NCBI RefSeq assembly: GCF_014648635.1
Contig: NZ_BMRM01000001.1
Coordinates: forward strand, 310,001-374,000
Direction: 5' to 3'
Source: Streptomyces cinerochromogenes
GTDB taxonomy: Bacteria > Actinomycetota > Actinomycetes > Streptomycetales > Streptomycetaceae
Length of the DNA stretch: 64,000 bases
Within the stretch, counting starts at the first letter, position 1, and each line of letters opens with the position of its first letter. A program made the position numbers and the translations under genes. Under the pieces are notes generated by a model. The model was not told the origin of the DNA. It worked only from the letters and a program-made list of their open reading frames with translations, and did no database searches. Positions 49,111 through 60,699 of this stretch are shown here, one piece after another.

Positions 49111-49998
49111 TCAGTCAGGGTTTCGCACAGTCGGCACACAGCTCAGCTCGATCCCGAAGCGCTCCCGGTAGACCGCCAGCACCTCGTCGTCCGTCTCCAG
49201 CTCGCGCGTCTCCTGCGTGCCGTCCACCGCGGTCGTCTTCAGCCTGCGCCCGCTGAGGGTGATCCGTCCTCCGTCCCCGGTGATCCGAGAGCAGACCAGC
49301 GACCGCGTGAAGTGCGATTCCGGCGAGGTGCTGTGCCACCAGGCGCCGGCCGCGAAGTCCGCGAGCGCCCGGGCGCGGGTCTCCAGCCGGTACTGCGGCT
49401 CCCCGTCCCGGAAGACGTCCAGGTCGCCGGCGCCCGGTGCGGCGCCGCCGCGCACCCCGGCCGGGTCCGGGCCGGCCTCCACCACCCGGAACCTGCCTCC
49501 GGGGTCCTCCTGCTCCCCGCGCTCCCCGTAGGCCAGCGGGTAGTGGCTGTACGCCCCGAACCCGACGTCGGCGAGCCAGGTGTCCCCGTCCGCCGTCCGT
49601 ACCCGCAGCGCGAGATGGTCGAAGGGGATCCCGAGCCGCCCCTCGCTGTCGTACACGCGCCCCGCGAGCAGTTCGACCTCGTAGCCGAGGGCGACGAGCA
49701 ACGTCCCGAACGCGCCGTTCAGTTCGTAGCAGAAGCCGCCCCTCCGCGCCTCGGTCACCTTGTCCAGCAGACGCTTCTCCTCCAGCGTGATCTCCTCTCC
49801 GAGGTGGACCGACAGGTTCTCGAAGGGGACGGTCCGCAGATGGCTCAGGTGCAGCTCGCGCAGCGCCTCACGAGTGGGCCGCGGCGGGCGGGCCAGGCCG
49901 AGTCGGCGCAGATAGGCATCGATCGGGCAGGTATCAGTCGGACAGGTATCGATCGGGCAGGTATCGGTCGGGCAGGTATCGGTCTGTGCTGATGTCAT
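49111..49998 (-). CDS. nat: Arylamine N-acetyltransferase
   Basis: A 295-residue enzyme with the NAT catalytic triad: Cys90 in RRGGFCYELN, His128 in FDHLAL and Asp144 in ADVGFGAY. It transfers acetyl from acetyl-CoA to arylamines or hydrazines; homologues also act in amide formation in antibiotic pathways. Oddly, the N terminus carries about four TDTCP/IDTCP units encoded by a 15-bp tandem repeat, adding four cysteines not seen in ordinary NATs. The ATG at 49998 includes the repeat; a start inside the frame after it is not obvious. Confidence 0.93.
   Translation of the reverse strand: MTSAQTDTCPTDTCPIDTCPTDTCPIDAYLRRLGLARPPRPTREALRELHLSHLRTVPFENLSVHLGEEITLEEKRLLDKVTEARRGGFCYELNGAFGTLLVALGYEVELLAGRVYDSEGRLGIPFDHLALRVRTADGDTWLADVGFGAYSHYPLAYGERGEQEDPGGRFRVVEAGPDPAGVRGGAAPGAGDLDVFRDGEPQYRLETRARALADFAAGAWWHSTSPESHFTRSLVCSRITGDGGRITLSGRRLKTTAVDGTQETRELETDDEVLAVYRERFGIELSCVPTVRNPD
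49925..49984. repeat. 15-bp tandem repeat within the nat 5' end
   Basis: Four units of GGGCAGGTATCNGTC type (49925, 49940, 49955, 49970) encode the D-T-C-P-T/I repeats near the N terminus of the arylamine N-acetyltransferase. The period keeps the frame. Confidence 0.9.
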
Positions 49999-50052
49999 GG
50001 GGTCAGTCTGGGGCAGGCCGTTCTCTCCCTTGCTGGTTGTGTGACTCCGTAC

Positions 50053-52800
50053 CTAGTCCTCTCTCGTCACCTGTATCCGCCCTTCGACTCCTCCGGTTCC
50101 GGTGATCGCGAGGGCACCGTCGCGGTCGGTGCGCAGGACGGCCGCGCCGCCGGCCCGCAGTGCGGCCATGGTCGCCGGTGCCGGGTGGCCGTAGGGATTT
50201 CCGGCACCCGCCGAGACGAGTGCCACCCGGGGTGCGGCGAGGTGTAACAGCTCCGGGTCCTGATAGGCAGAGCCGTGGTGGGCCACCTTCAGGACGTCCA
50301 CTCCGGCCAGCTCGGCAGCCGCCGGGGACCGCAACAGGGCCTGTTGGGCCGGGGGCTCGAGGTCTCCGAGCAGCAGCAGCCGCAGCCCGGCCGTGCGCAC
50401 GAGCAGCGCGACACTCGCATCGTTCGGCCCCTCCGGCTCGAACAGGGTGCCCGGACGGGCCGGGGGCACCGCCGTCCCGTCAGGCGGACGCGTGCTCTGC
50501 GGCGGGGGCCACAGGACCCGCCAGGTGAGGGGGCCGGTGCGCCGTTCCTCTCCGGCGGCGGCGGTCGTGACGGGGATGTGCCGTTCGGCCGCCTCCCGCC
50601 GCACGAACGCTGCCTGCTCCGCCGGTTCCGCGAACCCCGTCGTCTCGATCGCGGCCACCGAGCGGCCCCGCAGGACGCCGGGCAGGCCCGCCACATGGTC
50701 GGCGTGGAAGTGGGTGAGGACGAGGAGGGGGACACGGGTGATGCCCAGCCGCCGCAGGCAGTGGTCGACCAGCGCCGGATCGGGTCCGGCGTCCACGACC
50801 ACTCCGGCCCCCTCCCCTGCCGCCAGCACGGTCGCGTCGCCCTGGCCGACGTCGCACATCGCGAACCGCCAGCCCGGAGGCGGCCAGCCCGTGATCACCC
50901 GGGTCAGCGGCGCCGGCCGCGTCACCAGCAGCACGACCAGCACCCCGAGCAGCCCGCACCACGCCGGGTGTCGCAGCAGCCTCCGGCCGGCCAGGACGAC
51001 GGCCACGGTGACCGCCGCGAGCGCCAGTGCCCCCGGCCAGCTCCCCGGCCAGTCCACTCCCGCGCCGGGCAGCGCCGCCCCGGCCCGGGCGACCCCGGCG
51101 ATCCACCCGGCCGGCCACCTCGCACACCACGCCAGAGCCTTGGCCGCCGGCATCGCCACCGGCGCCGTCGCGAGTGCCGCGAAGCCGAGCACCGTCGCCG
51201 GTGCCACCGCCACCTCGGCCAGCAGGTTGCAGGGCACCGCCACCAGGCTCACCCGGGCCGACAGCACCGCCACGACCGGTGCGCACACCGCCTGCGCCGC
51301 TCCTGCCGCCGCCAGCGCCTCGGCGAGCCGCGGCGGCACCCGGCGTCGCCGCAGCGCCTCGCTCCAACCGGGCGCCAGCACCAGCAGGGCGCCGGTCGCC
51401 AGTACGGAGAGCAGAAAGCCGTAACTGCGGGCCAGCCACGGGTCGTACAGCACCAGCAGCAGGACGGCCGTGGCCAGCGCCGGTACCAGGGATCTGCGGC
51501 GCCCGGTGGCCAGGGCCAGCAACGCGACCGCGCCGCAGGCGGCGGCCCGCAGCACACTGGGGTCGGGACGGCAGACGACCACGAAACCCAGCGTCAGCGC
51601 TCCCGAGAGCAGCGCCGTCGCCCGCAGGGAGAGCCCCAGTCGTGGGGCCAGGCCACGCCGCTCGGCCCGGTGTGCCAGGCCGGGCGGCCCGATGAGCAGG
51701 GCGAGCAGAACGGTGAGGTTGCTGCCGGAGACGGCGAGCGTGTGCGTCAGGTCCGTCTCCTCGAAGGCGTGGTCCAGCTCGGGGGTGATCCGCGAGGTGT
51801 CCCCGACGACCAGCCCGGGAAGCAGGGCCCGCGCGTCTCCCGGCAGGTCCTCGGTCGCCTCCCGCAGGCCCGCTCTGAGCCGGCCCGCCAGTCGTTGTGC
51901 TCCGTTCGGTCCCGCTACGATCCGCGGCTCCGGTCGGCCGCGCACCCGCAGCACGGCCGCGGTCCGGTCGCCTCCGGTCAGGGCAGGCGCCAGTCGCCCG
52001 GTAACCCGCAGCCGTGTGGACGGAAGGAGTCCGAGCCAGGCGGCCCGCCCGGCCGGGGTGCCTTGTGCGGCGCGGGTGGGCGGCGGCCCGGAACCCCGGC
52101 TCCCCACCGCGTCGCCGTGCGGTGCCGGGACGTCCGGGTCGACGATCACCAGCACGGGTGTCCGGGTCCGCACACTCCTTCCGTCGGCCTCCTCGACGGT
52201 CCGCAGCTCGGCCCGGGCCAGCACCGCCACGGGCGCCGCGTGATCGCCTCGCACCTGCGGCCTGCTCAGCCATGGGTCACCGCGCACCTCGATCTCGGCG
52301 GTGACGGTCGCGAACCGTCGTGCCAGCTCCGGCACGGGCCCGCGCCGGACGTCGGCCCCGTGCAGTCCGGCGGACGTGGCTGCCGCGGCGACACAGAGCA
52401 GCGTCGCGGCGACGGCTGGACGCGCCCAGCCGAACCGACCGCGCGCCCAGCCGAACCGACCGCGCGTCCCGGCGAGCCGACGGCGCGTCCCGGCGAGCCG
52501 ACGGCGCGTCCCGGCGGACCGGCCGTGCGCCCAGTCGAACCGACGGCCGGCCTCGGGACGAGGCCCGCCTGCTCCCGGCTGCCGTACCGACAGCAGCAGG
52601 AGGGCCCCGCCGACCAGGCAGAGGACAGCGGTCGCGGCGGCCCAGGACGCCGGCGCGTCCAGGGTCAGGGCCGCGGTGGCCCAGGCCGCGAGGGCGGGCG
52701 GCACCAGGCGCAGGTCCATGGGGCCGCTGCGGCCGGTGTGCGCGGCTTCACACTGCTCGGGTTCCGTGCGCGGGGCGGCCTTGCCGAGTGCGCGGCTCAT
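50053..52800 (-). CDS. comEC: ComEC/Rec2-type DNA uptake channel protein
   Basis: A 915-residue membrane protein. N-terminal helices and a DUF4131-like region are followed by the Competence domain with THTLAVSGSNLTVLLALL, more helices, and a C-terminal metallo-beta-lactamase domain (CDVGQGDATVL, LTHFHADHVAGLPG, KVAHHGSAYQD). In competent bacteria ComEC carries single-stranded DNA across the inner membrane. Streptomyces are not known for natural competence, though the gene pair is conserved. An in-frame 21-bp tandem repeat adds six seven-residue Arg/Gly units (GTRRRLA type) before the third helix. Its ATG overlaps the comEA stop. Confidence 0.93.
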   Translation of the reverse strand: MSRALGKAAPRTEPEQCEAAHTGRSGPMDLRLVPPALAAWATAALTLDAPASWAAATAVLCLVGGALLLLSVRQPGAGGPRPEAGRRFDWAHGRSAGTRRRLAGTRRRLAGTRGRFGWARGRFGWARPAVAATLLCVAAAATSAGLHGADVRRGPVPELARRFATVTAEIEVRGDPWLSRPQVRGDHAAPVAVLARAELRTVEEADGRSVRTRTPVLVIVDPDVPAPHGDAVGSRGSGPPPTRAAQGTPAGRAAWLGLLPSTRLRVTGRLAPALTGGDRTAAVLRVRGRPEPRIVAGPNGAQRLAGRLRAGLREATEDLPGDARALLPGLVVGDTSRITPELDHAFEETDLTHTLAVSGSNLTVLLALLIGPPGLAHRAERRGLAPRLGLSLRATALLSGALTLGFVVVCRPDPSVLRAAACGAVALLALATGRRRSLVPALATAVLLLVLYDPWLARSYGFLLSVLATGALLVLAPGWSEALRRRRVPPRLAEALAAAGAAQAVCAPVVAVLSARVSLVAVPCNLLAEVAVAPATVLGFAALATAPVAMPAAKALAWCARWPAGWIAGVARAGAALPGAGVDWPGSWPGALALAAVTVAVVLAGRRLLRHPAWCGLLGVLVVLLVTRPAPLTRVITGWPPPGWRFAMCDVGQGDATVLAAGEGAGVVVDAGPDPALVDHCLRRLGITRVPLLVLTHFHADHVAGLPGVLRGRSVAAIETTGFAEPAEQAAFVRREAAERHIPVTTAAAGEERRTGPLTWRVLWPPPQSTRPPDGTAVPPARPGTLFEPEGPNDASVALLVRTAGLRLLLLGDLEPPAQQALLRSPAAAELAGVDVLKVAHHGSAYQDPELLHLAAPRVALVSAGAGNPYGHPAPATMAALRAGGAAVLRTDRDGALAITGTGGVEGRIQVTRED
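52421..52546. repeat. 21-bp tandem repeat inside comEC, six copies
   Basis: Units starting at 52421, 52442, 52463, 52484, 52505 and 52526 are identical in pairs and otherwise vary at a few bases. They encode a basic seven-residue repeat (GTRRRLA / RGRFGWA types) in a loop between membrane helices of ComEC, keeping the frame. Confidence 0.92.
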
Positions 52801-54083
52801 GGCCGTACCAGCTCGCGCAGATCGGTGAACCGGCGGTCGCCGATGCCGTTGACCTCCCGCAGTTCGTCCACGGAGCGGAAACCGCCGTGCTGGGTGCGGT
52901 AGTCGATGATGTGCCGGGCGAGTACCGGGCCGACCCCGGGCAGGGTGTCGAGCTGGTCTATGGTGGCCGTGTTGAGGGAGACCGGCGCTGTCGGGCCCGT
53001 GCCGGTGGATCCGGAGAGCGGACCGGCTGCCGGGCCCGGTGCGGCGGCGGAGCCGGCCGGGGTACCGACGACGACCTGTTCGCCGTCGACGAGGAAGCGG
53101 GCCCTGTTGAGCCCTTCCGTGCTCACGCCCGGCCGGACCCCGCCCGCCGCCCGCAGAGCGTCGGCCACCCGGGCGCCGGCCGGCAGCCGCCGGATCCCCG
53201 GCTGCCGGACCTTGCCGCTGACGTCCACGACGATCTCCGCACCGGGTGCCGACGACGTGCCCGCGGCCGGTGCGGTGGCCGCTCCCCCACCCTTCCTGTC
53301 GAAGGGCGCCTGGGCACGCACCACTTGAGGAGCACTCACCTGCTGGGACCGGCCCGCCCAGAAGTGCTGCACTGCGAAGACGGCGGCGACGACGAGCACC
53401 ACGGCGAGCGCCACGGCTCCCCGCCGCTCCACTCCGTACCGGGTCTGGAGCCACACCGGCATCCGCTCGCGCAGAGCCAGTCCGGCCCGCGCCCGCCAGT
53501 CCGGTGCCGCCGGGTGCTCCGCGTCCGGCTTCCACTTCGGCCCCTGCTCCAGCTCCAGCTCAGGCCCCGGCCCCGGCCCCGGCTCAGACTCAGACTCCAG
53601 CTCCGGTTCAGACCTCGCCTCCGGCTTCGACCCCGGCTCCCACCTCGGTCCCGCCCCCGGCAGTCTCACCGCACCGCCCGGTTCAAGTGCAGCGGCAGCC
53701 GCCGCCCTCTCCCAGGCCCTGCCCGGCGCCGGCTCGACCGCGCTCACCGTCCGCCTGGAACCCGGGGTCGAACTCAGGCCGGGTGCCAGGCCCGTCACCG
53801 TGGCCGTCGGTGCGCTCCCGGACCCTTCCGGGCCCGGCGGCGCGTTTCCCGACTCCCGCCACTGCGCGGCCCGTTCGCCGAAGAGGAGTTCCGCACGCTG
53901 GCGCAGCTCCTCCGCCGGCGCGGACGGGCGGTGACGGACGCGGCGGGGGTGGACGCGGCGGGGATGGATGGTTGTGCGGCGCTGCCGGACGCGGCCGTCG
54001 GAGGCGGGGCCACGGCCGGGGCCGCTGGTCGGAGTTGCCGTGCGTGAGCGAGATCGAAGTGCCATGCGACGAGGATGGGGCAT
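52797..54083 (-). CDS. comEA: ComEA-family DNA-binding protein
   Basis: A 428-residue protein. A long disordered cytoplasmic N terminus contains a Glu/Pro/Ser-rich stretch (SEPELESESEPGPGPGPE). One membrane helix (GAVALAVVLVVAAVFAVQHF, about residue 220-240) follows, then an SLBB domain (EIVVDVSGKVRQPGIRRL) and two helix-hairpin-helix motifs at the end (ATIDQLDTLPGVGPVLA, VNGIGDRRFTDL). It would present extracellular DNA to ComEC. The overlap with comEC is ATGA. Start 54083 or 54065. Confidence 0.92.
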   Translation of the reverse strand: MPHPRRMALRSRSRTATPTSGPGRGPASDGRVRQRRTTIHPRRVHPRRVRHRPSAPAEELRQRAELLFGERAAQWRESGNAPPGPEGSGSAPTATVTGLAPGLSSTPGSRRTVSAVEPAPGRAWERAAAAAALEPGGAVRLPGAGPRWEPGSKPEARSEPELESESEPGPGPGPELELEQGPKWKPDAEHPAAPDWRARAGLALRERMPVWLQTRYGVERRGAVALAVVLVVAAVFAVQHFWAGRSQQVSAPQVVRAQAPFDRKGGGAATAPAAGTSSAPGAEIVVDVSGKVRQPGIRRLPAGARVADALRAAGGVRPGVSTEGLNRARFLVDGEQVVVGTPAGSAAAPGPAAGPLSGSTGTGPTAPVSLNTATIDQLDTLPGVGPVLARHIIDYRTQHGGFRSVDELREVNGIGDRRFTDLRELVRP

Positions 54084-54216
54084 TCCATCCCATCGCGATG
54101 ATCTTGGGGAGTTTCCGTGGACGGCCGGGCAGTTGTGGAAAACTTCGCCACCCGGACGGGTGAATCGGGTCGGGTCCCGTAACCGAGTGGGAAGACCGGC
54201 CCCGGAACGACCGGTG

Positions 54217-55062
54217 TCAGCGAGGCGAGACGACCGCGCCCAGCAGCCCGGGCCCGGTGTGTGCGCCGATCACCGCTCCGACCTCGCTGACATGCAGATC
54301 GGCCAGGCCAGGGACGCGGACCCGCAGCCGGTCGGCGAGGGCGGCGGCGCGGTCGGGGGCGGCGAGGTGGTGAACGGCGATGTCGACCTCGGCGGTGCCC
54401 GCCTTCTCGGCGGCCAGTTCCTCAAGGCGCGCGATCGCCTTGGACGCCGTACGGACCTTTTCGAGTGGCTCGATCCGCCCGTCGCCCAGCTGGAGCAGCG
54501 GTTTGACGGCGAGCGCAGAGCCCAGCAGGGCCTGCGCGGCACCGATCCGGCCGCCGCGGCGAAGGTAGTCGAGGGTGTCGACGTAGAAGTAGGCGGAGGT
54601 GCCGGCGGCCCGCTTCTCCGCGGCTGCGACGGCTTCGTCGATGGTGCCGCCCGCCTCGGCGGTCTCGGCGGCGGCGAGGGCGCAGAAGCCGAGCGCCATC
54701 GCGACCATGCCGGTGTCCACGACCCGCACGGGCACCGGCGCCTCGCGCGCGGCGAGGACCGCGGCGTCGTAGGTGCCGGACAGCTCGGCGGACAGGTGCA
54801 GGGAGACGATGCCGCTCGCGCCGGACTCGGCGACCCCGCGGTAGGTCTCCGCGAACACCTGCGGGCTGGGCCGGGAGGTGGTGACGGAACGCCGCTTCTG
54901 CAGCGCCTGGGCCAGGGAGCGGGTCGAGATCTCGGTGCCCTCTTCGAGGGCCTGGTCGCCAAGGACCACGGTCAGCGGGACCGCGGTGATGCCATGACGC
55001 TCCATCGCCCGGGGCGGCAGGTAGGCCGTTGAATCGGTGACGATCGCGACATGGCGGGACAT
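54217..55062 (-). CDS. DegV-family fatty-acid-binding protein
   Basis: A 281-residue two-domain protein beginning VAIVTDSTAYLP and containing TSRPSPQVF, then IVSLHLSAELSGTYD, and the C-terminal EVGAVIGAHTGPGLLGAVV. DegV proteins bind a single fatty acid and include the FakB subunits of fatty-acid kinase; no FakA homologue is in the window. The gene is isolated between comEA and a membrane-coiled-coil gene. Confidence 0.94.
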   Translation of the reverse strand: MSRHVAIVTDSTAYLPPRAMERHGITAVPLTVVLGDQALEEGTEISTRSLAQALQKRRSVTTSRPSPQVFAETYRGVAESGASGIVSLHLSAELSGTYDAAVLAAREAPVPVRVVDTGMVAMALGFCALAAAETAEAGGTIDEAVAAAEKRAAGTSAYFYVDTLDYLRRGGRIGAAQALLGSALAVKPLLQLGDGRIEPLEKVRTASKAIARLEELAAEKAGTAEVDIAVHHLAAPDRAAALADRLRVRVPGLADLHVSEVGAVIGAHTGPGLLGAVVSPR

Positions 55063-55134
55063 GAGCTGGAGGTTACCTGTCGTCGTGCGCGCGCGGCAGC
55101 CCGGCCCCGGTGCTGCGGCCGAGGAGCCGCACCC

Positions 55135-55872
55135 TCATGTGGTGCTCTCGGGGCGGGGCTTCTTCTGCCACGGGGAAGTGGGGCGCCATGACGGCGGGGC
55201 GATCGCCTCGGGAGCGGACTCCTTGGCGGCGCGGGGTCCGGGCGCCTTCGGCCAGGTCTGTTCGGTGGCCTGTCTGTCGGCCGGGGCGGGAGCTTCGGGC
55301 CACGGCGGGGGTGCCTGGCCGGGCTCGGCACGCGTCCAGTGGCGCAGGGCGCCCGCTTCGATGTCGATCTGGGCGCTGAGGGTGTCCAGGTCGTCGTCGG
55401 CGAAGCGGTGGGCCCGGTCGCGGACGGCCCAGCGCAGGGAGTCGGCGGACTGGGTGATGCGCTCGGTGCGGCTGCGCAGTTCGGGCAGGCGCTCGGTGAG
55501 CGTGGCCCGGTCCGGCTCGGACTCCAGGCGCTTGAGGTCGCCGTCCAGCTCGTGTCCGTGCGCGCTGAGCCGCTCGAAGAGGCCGAGGGACTCCTTCAGC
55601 GACTCGTCCTCGGCCGCACCCGCGTGCAGCGCGTCCTGCGTGGCCCGCATGGAGGTGCGCAGCGCCAGCCGCAGTTGGGCGATCTCGGCGGCAGGTCCGC
55701 TCTGGGCGAAGGACTTCGCGCGCAGGGTGTGGTCCTCGACCGTGCGGCGGGCCTGGGCGATGGTCCGGTCCACCCCGCGCTTGGCGGCGCGGACCGCCTT
55801 GACGGTGGCGTACGCGCCGAGGCCGACGAAGAGCAGGAAGAGCAGGGCGAACACGGTCAGCACTACTTCCAT
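55135..55872 (-). CDS. Membrane-anchored helical protein of unknown function
   Basis: A 245-residue protein with one N-terminal membrane helix (VVLTVFALLFLLFVGLGAYA) and a long charged, helical region (residues 30-170) suggesting coiled coils, then a Pro/Ala/Trp-rich tail. GGAGGAG upstream of the ATG gives a strong ribosome site. No family was recognised. It lies between the DegV gene and leuS. Confidence 0.75.
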   Translation of the reverse strand: MEVVLTVFALLFLLFVGLGAYATVKAVRAAKRGVDRTIAQARRTVEDHTLRAKSFAQSGPAAEIAQLRLALRTSMRATQDALHAGAAEDESLKESLGLFERLSAHGHELDGDLKRLESEPDRATLTERLPELRSRTERITQSADSLRWAVRDRAHRFADDDLDTLSAQIDIEAGALRHWTRAEPGQAPPPWPEAPAPADRQATEQTWPKAPGPRAAKESAPEAIAPPSWRPTSPWQKKPRPESTT

Positions 55873-56030
55873 GACGCTCCTCCTCCGGCCGGTACGGCGC
55901 GAGCCGCTGTGCTCTCCACGGTAAACGCTGCGGGCAGGCCCGGAGTTCCGGAAGAACCCCGAACCTGCCCCCAGAGGACCCTGAGCCCGCCCGTAGGGGA
56001 GTACCCCGAGCCGGTGCACAGCACCCGGTT

Positions 56031-56130
56031 GTCACGCAGCCCCGATCACCGCGAGTCACGCAGCCCCGATCACCCGGTCGTCACGCGGGAGCGATCACCC
56101 GGCTGTCATGCGGGACCGGTCACCCGGCTG

Positions 56131-56140
<10 letters not shown>
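56031..56140. repeat. 24-25-bp tandem repeat at the leuS 3' end
   Basis: Copies of GTCACGC... begin at 56031, 56055, 56080, 56105 and 56130. The last copy contains the leuS stop codon and final codons, so the others look like degenerate duplicates of the gene end spread into the intergenic space. The rest of the 55873-56030 gap shows nothing. Confidence 0.85.
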
Positions 56141-59013
<2,873 letters not shown>

Positions 59014-59060
59014 GATCCTCAAAGCTCCATCGATCGTCTCTGCCTGCGGAAATGAAAAAG

Positions 59061-59078
59061 CCCCTCGCACAGGAGGGG
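59061..59078 (-). terminator. leuS attenuator hairpin with T-run
   Basis: On the minus strand CCCCTC, six bases, GAGGGG is followed by CTTTTTCATTT, an intrinsic terminator located 48 bp before the leuS start. Upstream, a 7-bp pairing between the leader-peptide end (59129-59135) and 59081-59087 can form next to it, so the alternatives may exclude each other. Confidence 0.75.
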
Positions 59079-59125
59079 ACGCCGCGCCGATGCCGACCTC
59101 ACGGTGGGACCGGGGTCGGTACTGA

Positions 59126-59164
59126 TCAGCGCGGCCCGCTAAGCAGAAGGCGTACGGCACGCAT
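59126..59164 (-). CDS. leuS leader peptide ([12 protein letters not shown])
   Basis: A 12-codon open frame with CTT CTG CTT at its centre, ending 47 bp before the attenuator hairpin. TACCCT six bases before the ATG serves as a -10 box, so the leader mRNA would begin at or next to the ATG. Ribosome stalling at the Leu codons when charged tRNA-Leu is low would favour read-through. The peptide shares the MR...LLLS pattern with the leuA leader. Confidence 0.75.
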   Translation of the reverse strand: MRAVRLLLSGPR

Positions 59165-59415
59165 GGCGTTAGGGTACCGCAGCCCTTGAGCAAGCTGCGA
59201 GGCGCTTCCGTATCCCTGATGGACATGTCACGAAGCCCGCCCGGAACTGAACAAAGGTCAGCAATTACTTCGCGTACCGTCCCCTATGGGACACCGCCCC
59301 CGTCGCATTGTCTGTTGATAACAACGCAATAACTCAAACCCCGTACTGATCGGTATGGCGCCACCTAGAGTGCGGCAGCGGGACCGCTTTCCCGAAACTG
59401 CTCGGAGTTGCCCCC

Positions 59416-60699
59416 ATGAACCCTCGTCGTAGTACCAGCTCGCTCCCCAAACCCGGCCGCTCGGCCTATGGGGTGGCGTCCGCTGTCGTCCTGCTGCTGA
59501 TACCCGTGATCGTGCTGGTCGGAGGCAGCCAGTTCCGCGAGTTCCTGAACTTCGGCGCGGGCGTGCTGTCCCTCGTCTCGCTGAGCTGCTCGGTGATCTG
59601 GGGCCTGTTCGCACAGGACCGGATCTTCCTGAACACCCGGCAGCGGATCATCGGCCAGGCGGTGCACCGGACGACCGCGGTCGCCTCGATCGCGTTCCTG
59701 TTGCTGCACATCACCACGAAGATCGCGCTGGACCACACGCAGCTGATCGCCGCGATCATCCCGTTCTCGCTCGGTCTCACCGGAATCGGCGGCCTGATCG
59801 GACTGGGCTCGCTGGCGGGCCTGTTGATGATCTTCGTGGGCATCACCGGCGCCCTGCGCAGCAACTTCGCCACGCCGGCACCGGTCGCCGCCCGCTGGCG
59901 GGCCATGCACATGCTGGCGTACCCGGCCTGGTGCGCGGCGCTGGTCCACGGCCTCTACGCGGGTCGATCCGCCAAGCCGATCTTCGTGATCCTCTACAGC
60001 CTCTCGCTGCTCGGCGTGATGGGCGCCCTCGCGCTGCGCGCCGCACCGCGCCCGGTCAAGCGGAAGGTCGCCGACCGGCTGGTGGCCCTGTTCGGCAGCT
60101 CGGAGCGGCCCGGGCTGGACGAGCTGGACGCGAGCCGTTCCCGGGTGGCCGAGTCGGCGCTGCCCGGCTTCGAGGGCCGGCGCGAGCCGAGGCCGGCACC
60201 CGCCGAGACCACGACGTCCCCGCTGTACCAGACCCCGGCCGCCCCGGCCACGGAGCCCGCCTCCGGCTTCGCGGCGGCCTACCGCGCGGTCTCCACGCCG
60301 GGCCGCCCGCAGCAGCCCTTCGCGGCCGGTCAGACGGCCCGGATGGACCTGCCGCTGGATCTCCAGCCCACGGAGGCCATGCCGCGCGTGGACGGCCCCT
60401 CCAGCACCTCGGGCAGCTGGCCGATCCCGTCCCCGCCGCCGGTCGGCGAGGCCCCGCCGTCCGCGTACGACCCGCTCCAGGACACCGGCTACACCATCCC
60501 GGTCTATGGCAATCCGGGCGCCACGGGATACGGCGGAAGTGACGTGTACGACACCGGTGAGACAAACGGCCTCTACGGCACGTACAACCCGAGTGACACG
60601 TTCAACAGCGGTCCCGCCACCGAAACGCTGCCCGGCTCGTCCTACGAGGCACCGGGTTCGGGCGAACCTTGGAACACGCCTTCCGGAGGCTTTAAGTGA
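59416..60699 (+). CDS. Cytochrome b-like membrane protein with long tail
   Basis: A 427-residue protein. Residues about 15-210 form five to six membrane helices with His residues on helices (QAVHRTTAVA, LLLHITTKIA, MHMLAYPAW, LVHGLYAG), the arrangement of ferric-reductase/cytochrome b-type heme-binding proteins. The last 200 residues are a disordered, Pro/Gly/Thr-rich cytoplasmic tail. TAGAGT (59366-59371) is a possible -10. GTGA overlap with the next gene couples it to a NuoF-ferredoxin fusion, so it probably passes electrons between a flavin and the membrane. Confidence 0.78.
   Translation: MNPRRSTSSLPKPGRSAYGVASAVVLLLIPVIVLVGGSQFREFLNFGAGVLSLVSLSCSVIWGLFAQDRIFLNTRQRIIGQAVHRTTAVASIAFLLLHITTKIALDHTQLIAAIIPFSLGLTGIGGLIGLGSLAGLLMIFVGITGALRSNFATPAPVAARWRAMHMLAYPAWCAALVHGLYAGRSAKPIFVILYSLSLLGVMGALALRAAPRPVKRKVADRLVALFGSSERPGLDELDASRSRVAESALPGFEGRREPRPAPAETTTSPLYQTPAAPATEPASGFAAAYRAVSTPGRPQQPFAAGQTARMDLPLDLQPTEAMPRVDGPSSTSGSWPIPSPPPVGEAPPSAYDPLQDTGYTIPVYGNPGATGYGGSDVYDTGETNGLYGTYNPSDTFNSGPATETLPGSSYEAPGSGEPWNTPSGGFK

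Noticed and set aside
49046..49984. Possible CRISPR-like array from spaced repeats
   Set aside because: Repeats are directly tandem with 15-bp period and have no unique spacers; no cas genes are present.
53520..53680. Glu/Pro/Ser-rich stretch of comEA as a tandem repeat locus
   Set aside because: It is compositionally biased but has no clean period, so it is treated as a disordered linker.
59014..59220. T-box riboswitch before leuS
   Set aside because: No T-box consensus or specifier-loop layout was found; the Leu-codon frame and adjacent terminator explain the region better.
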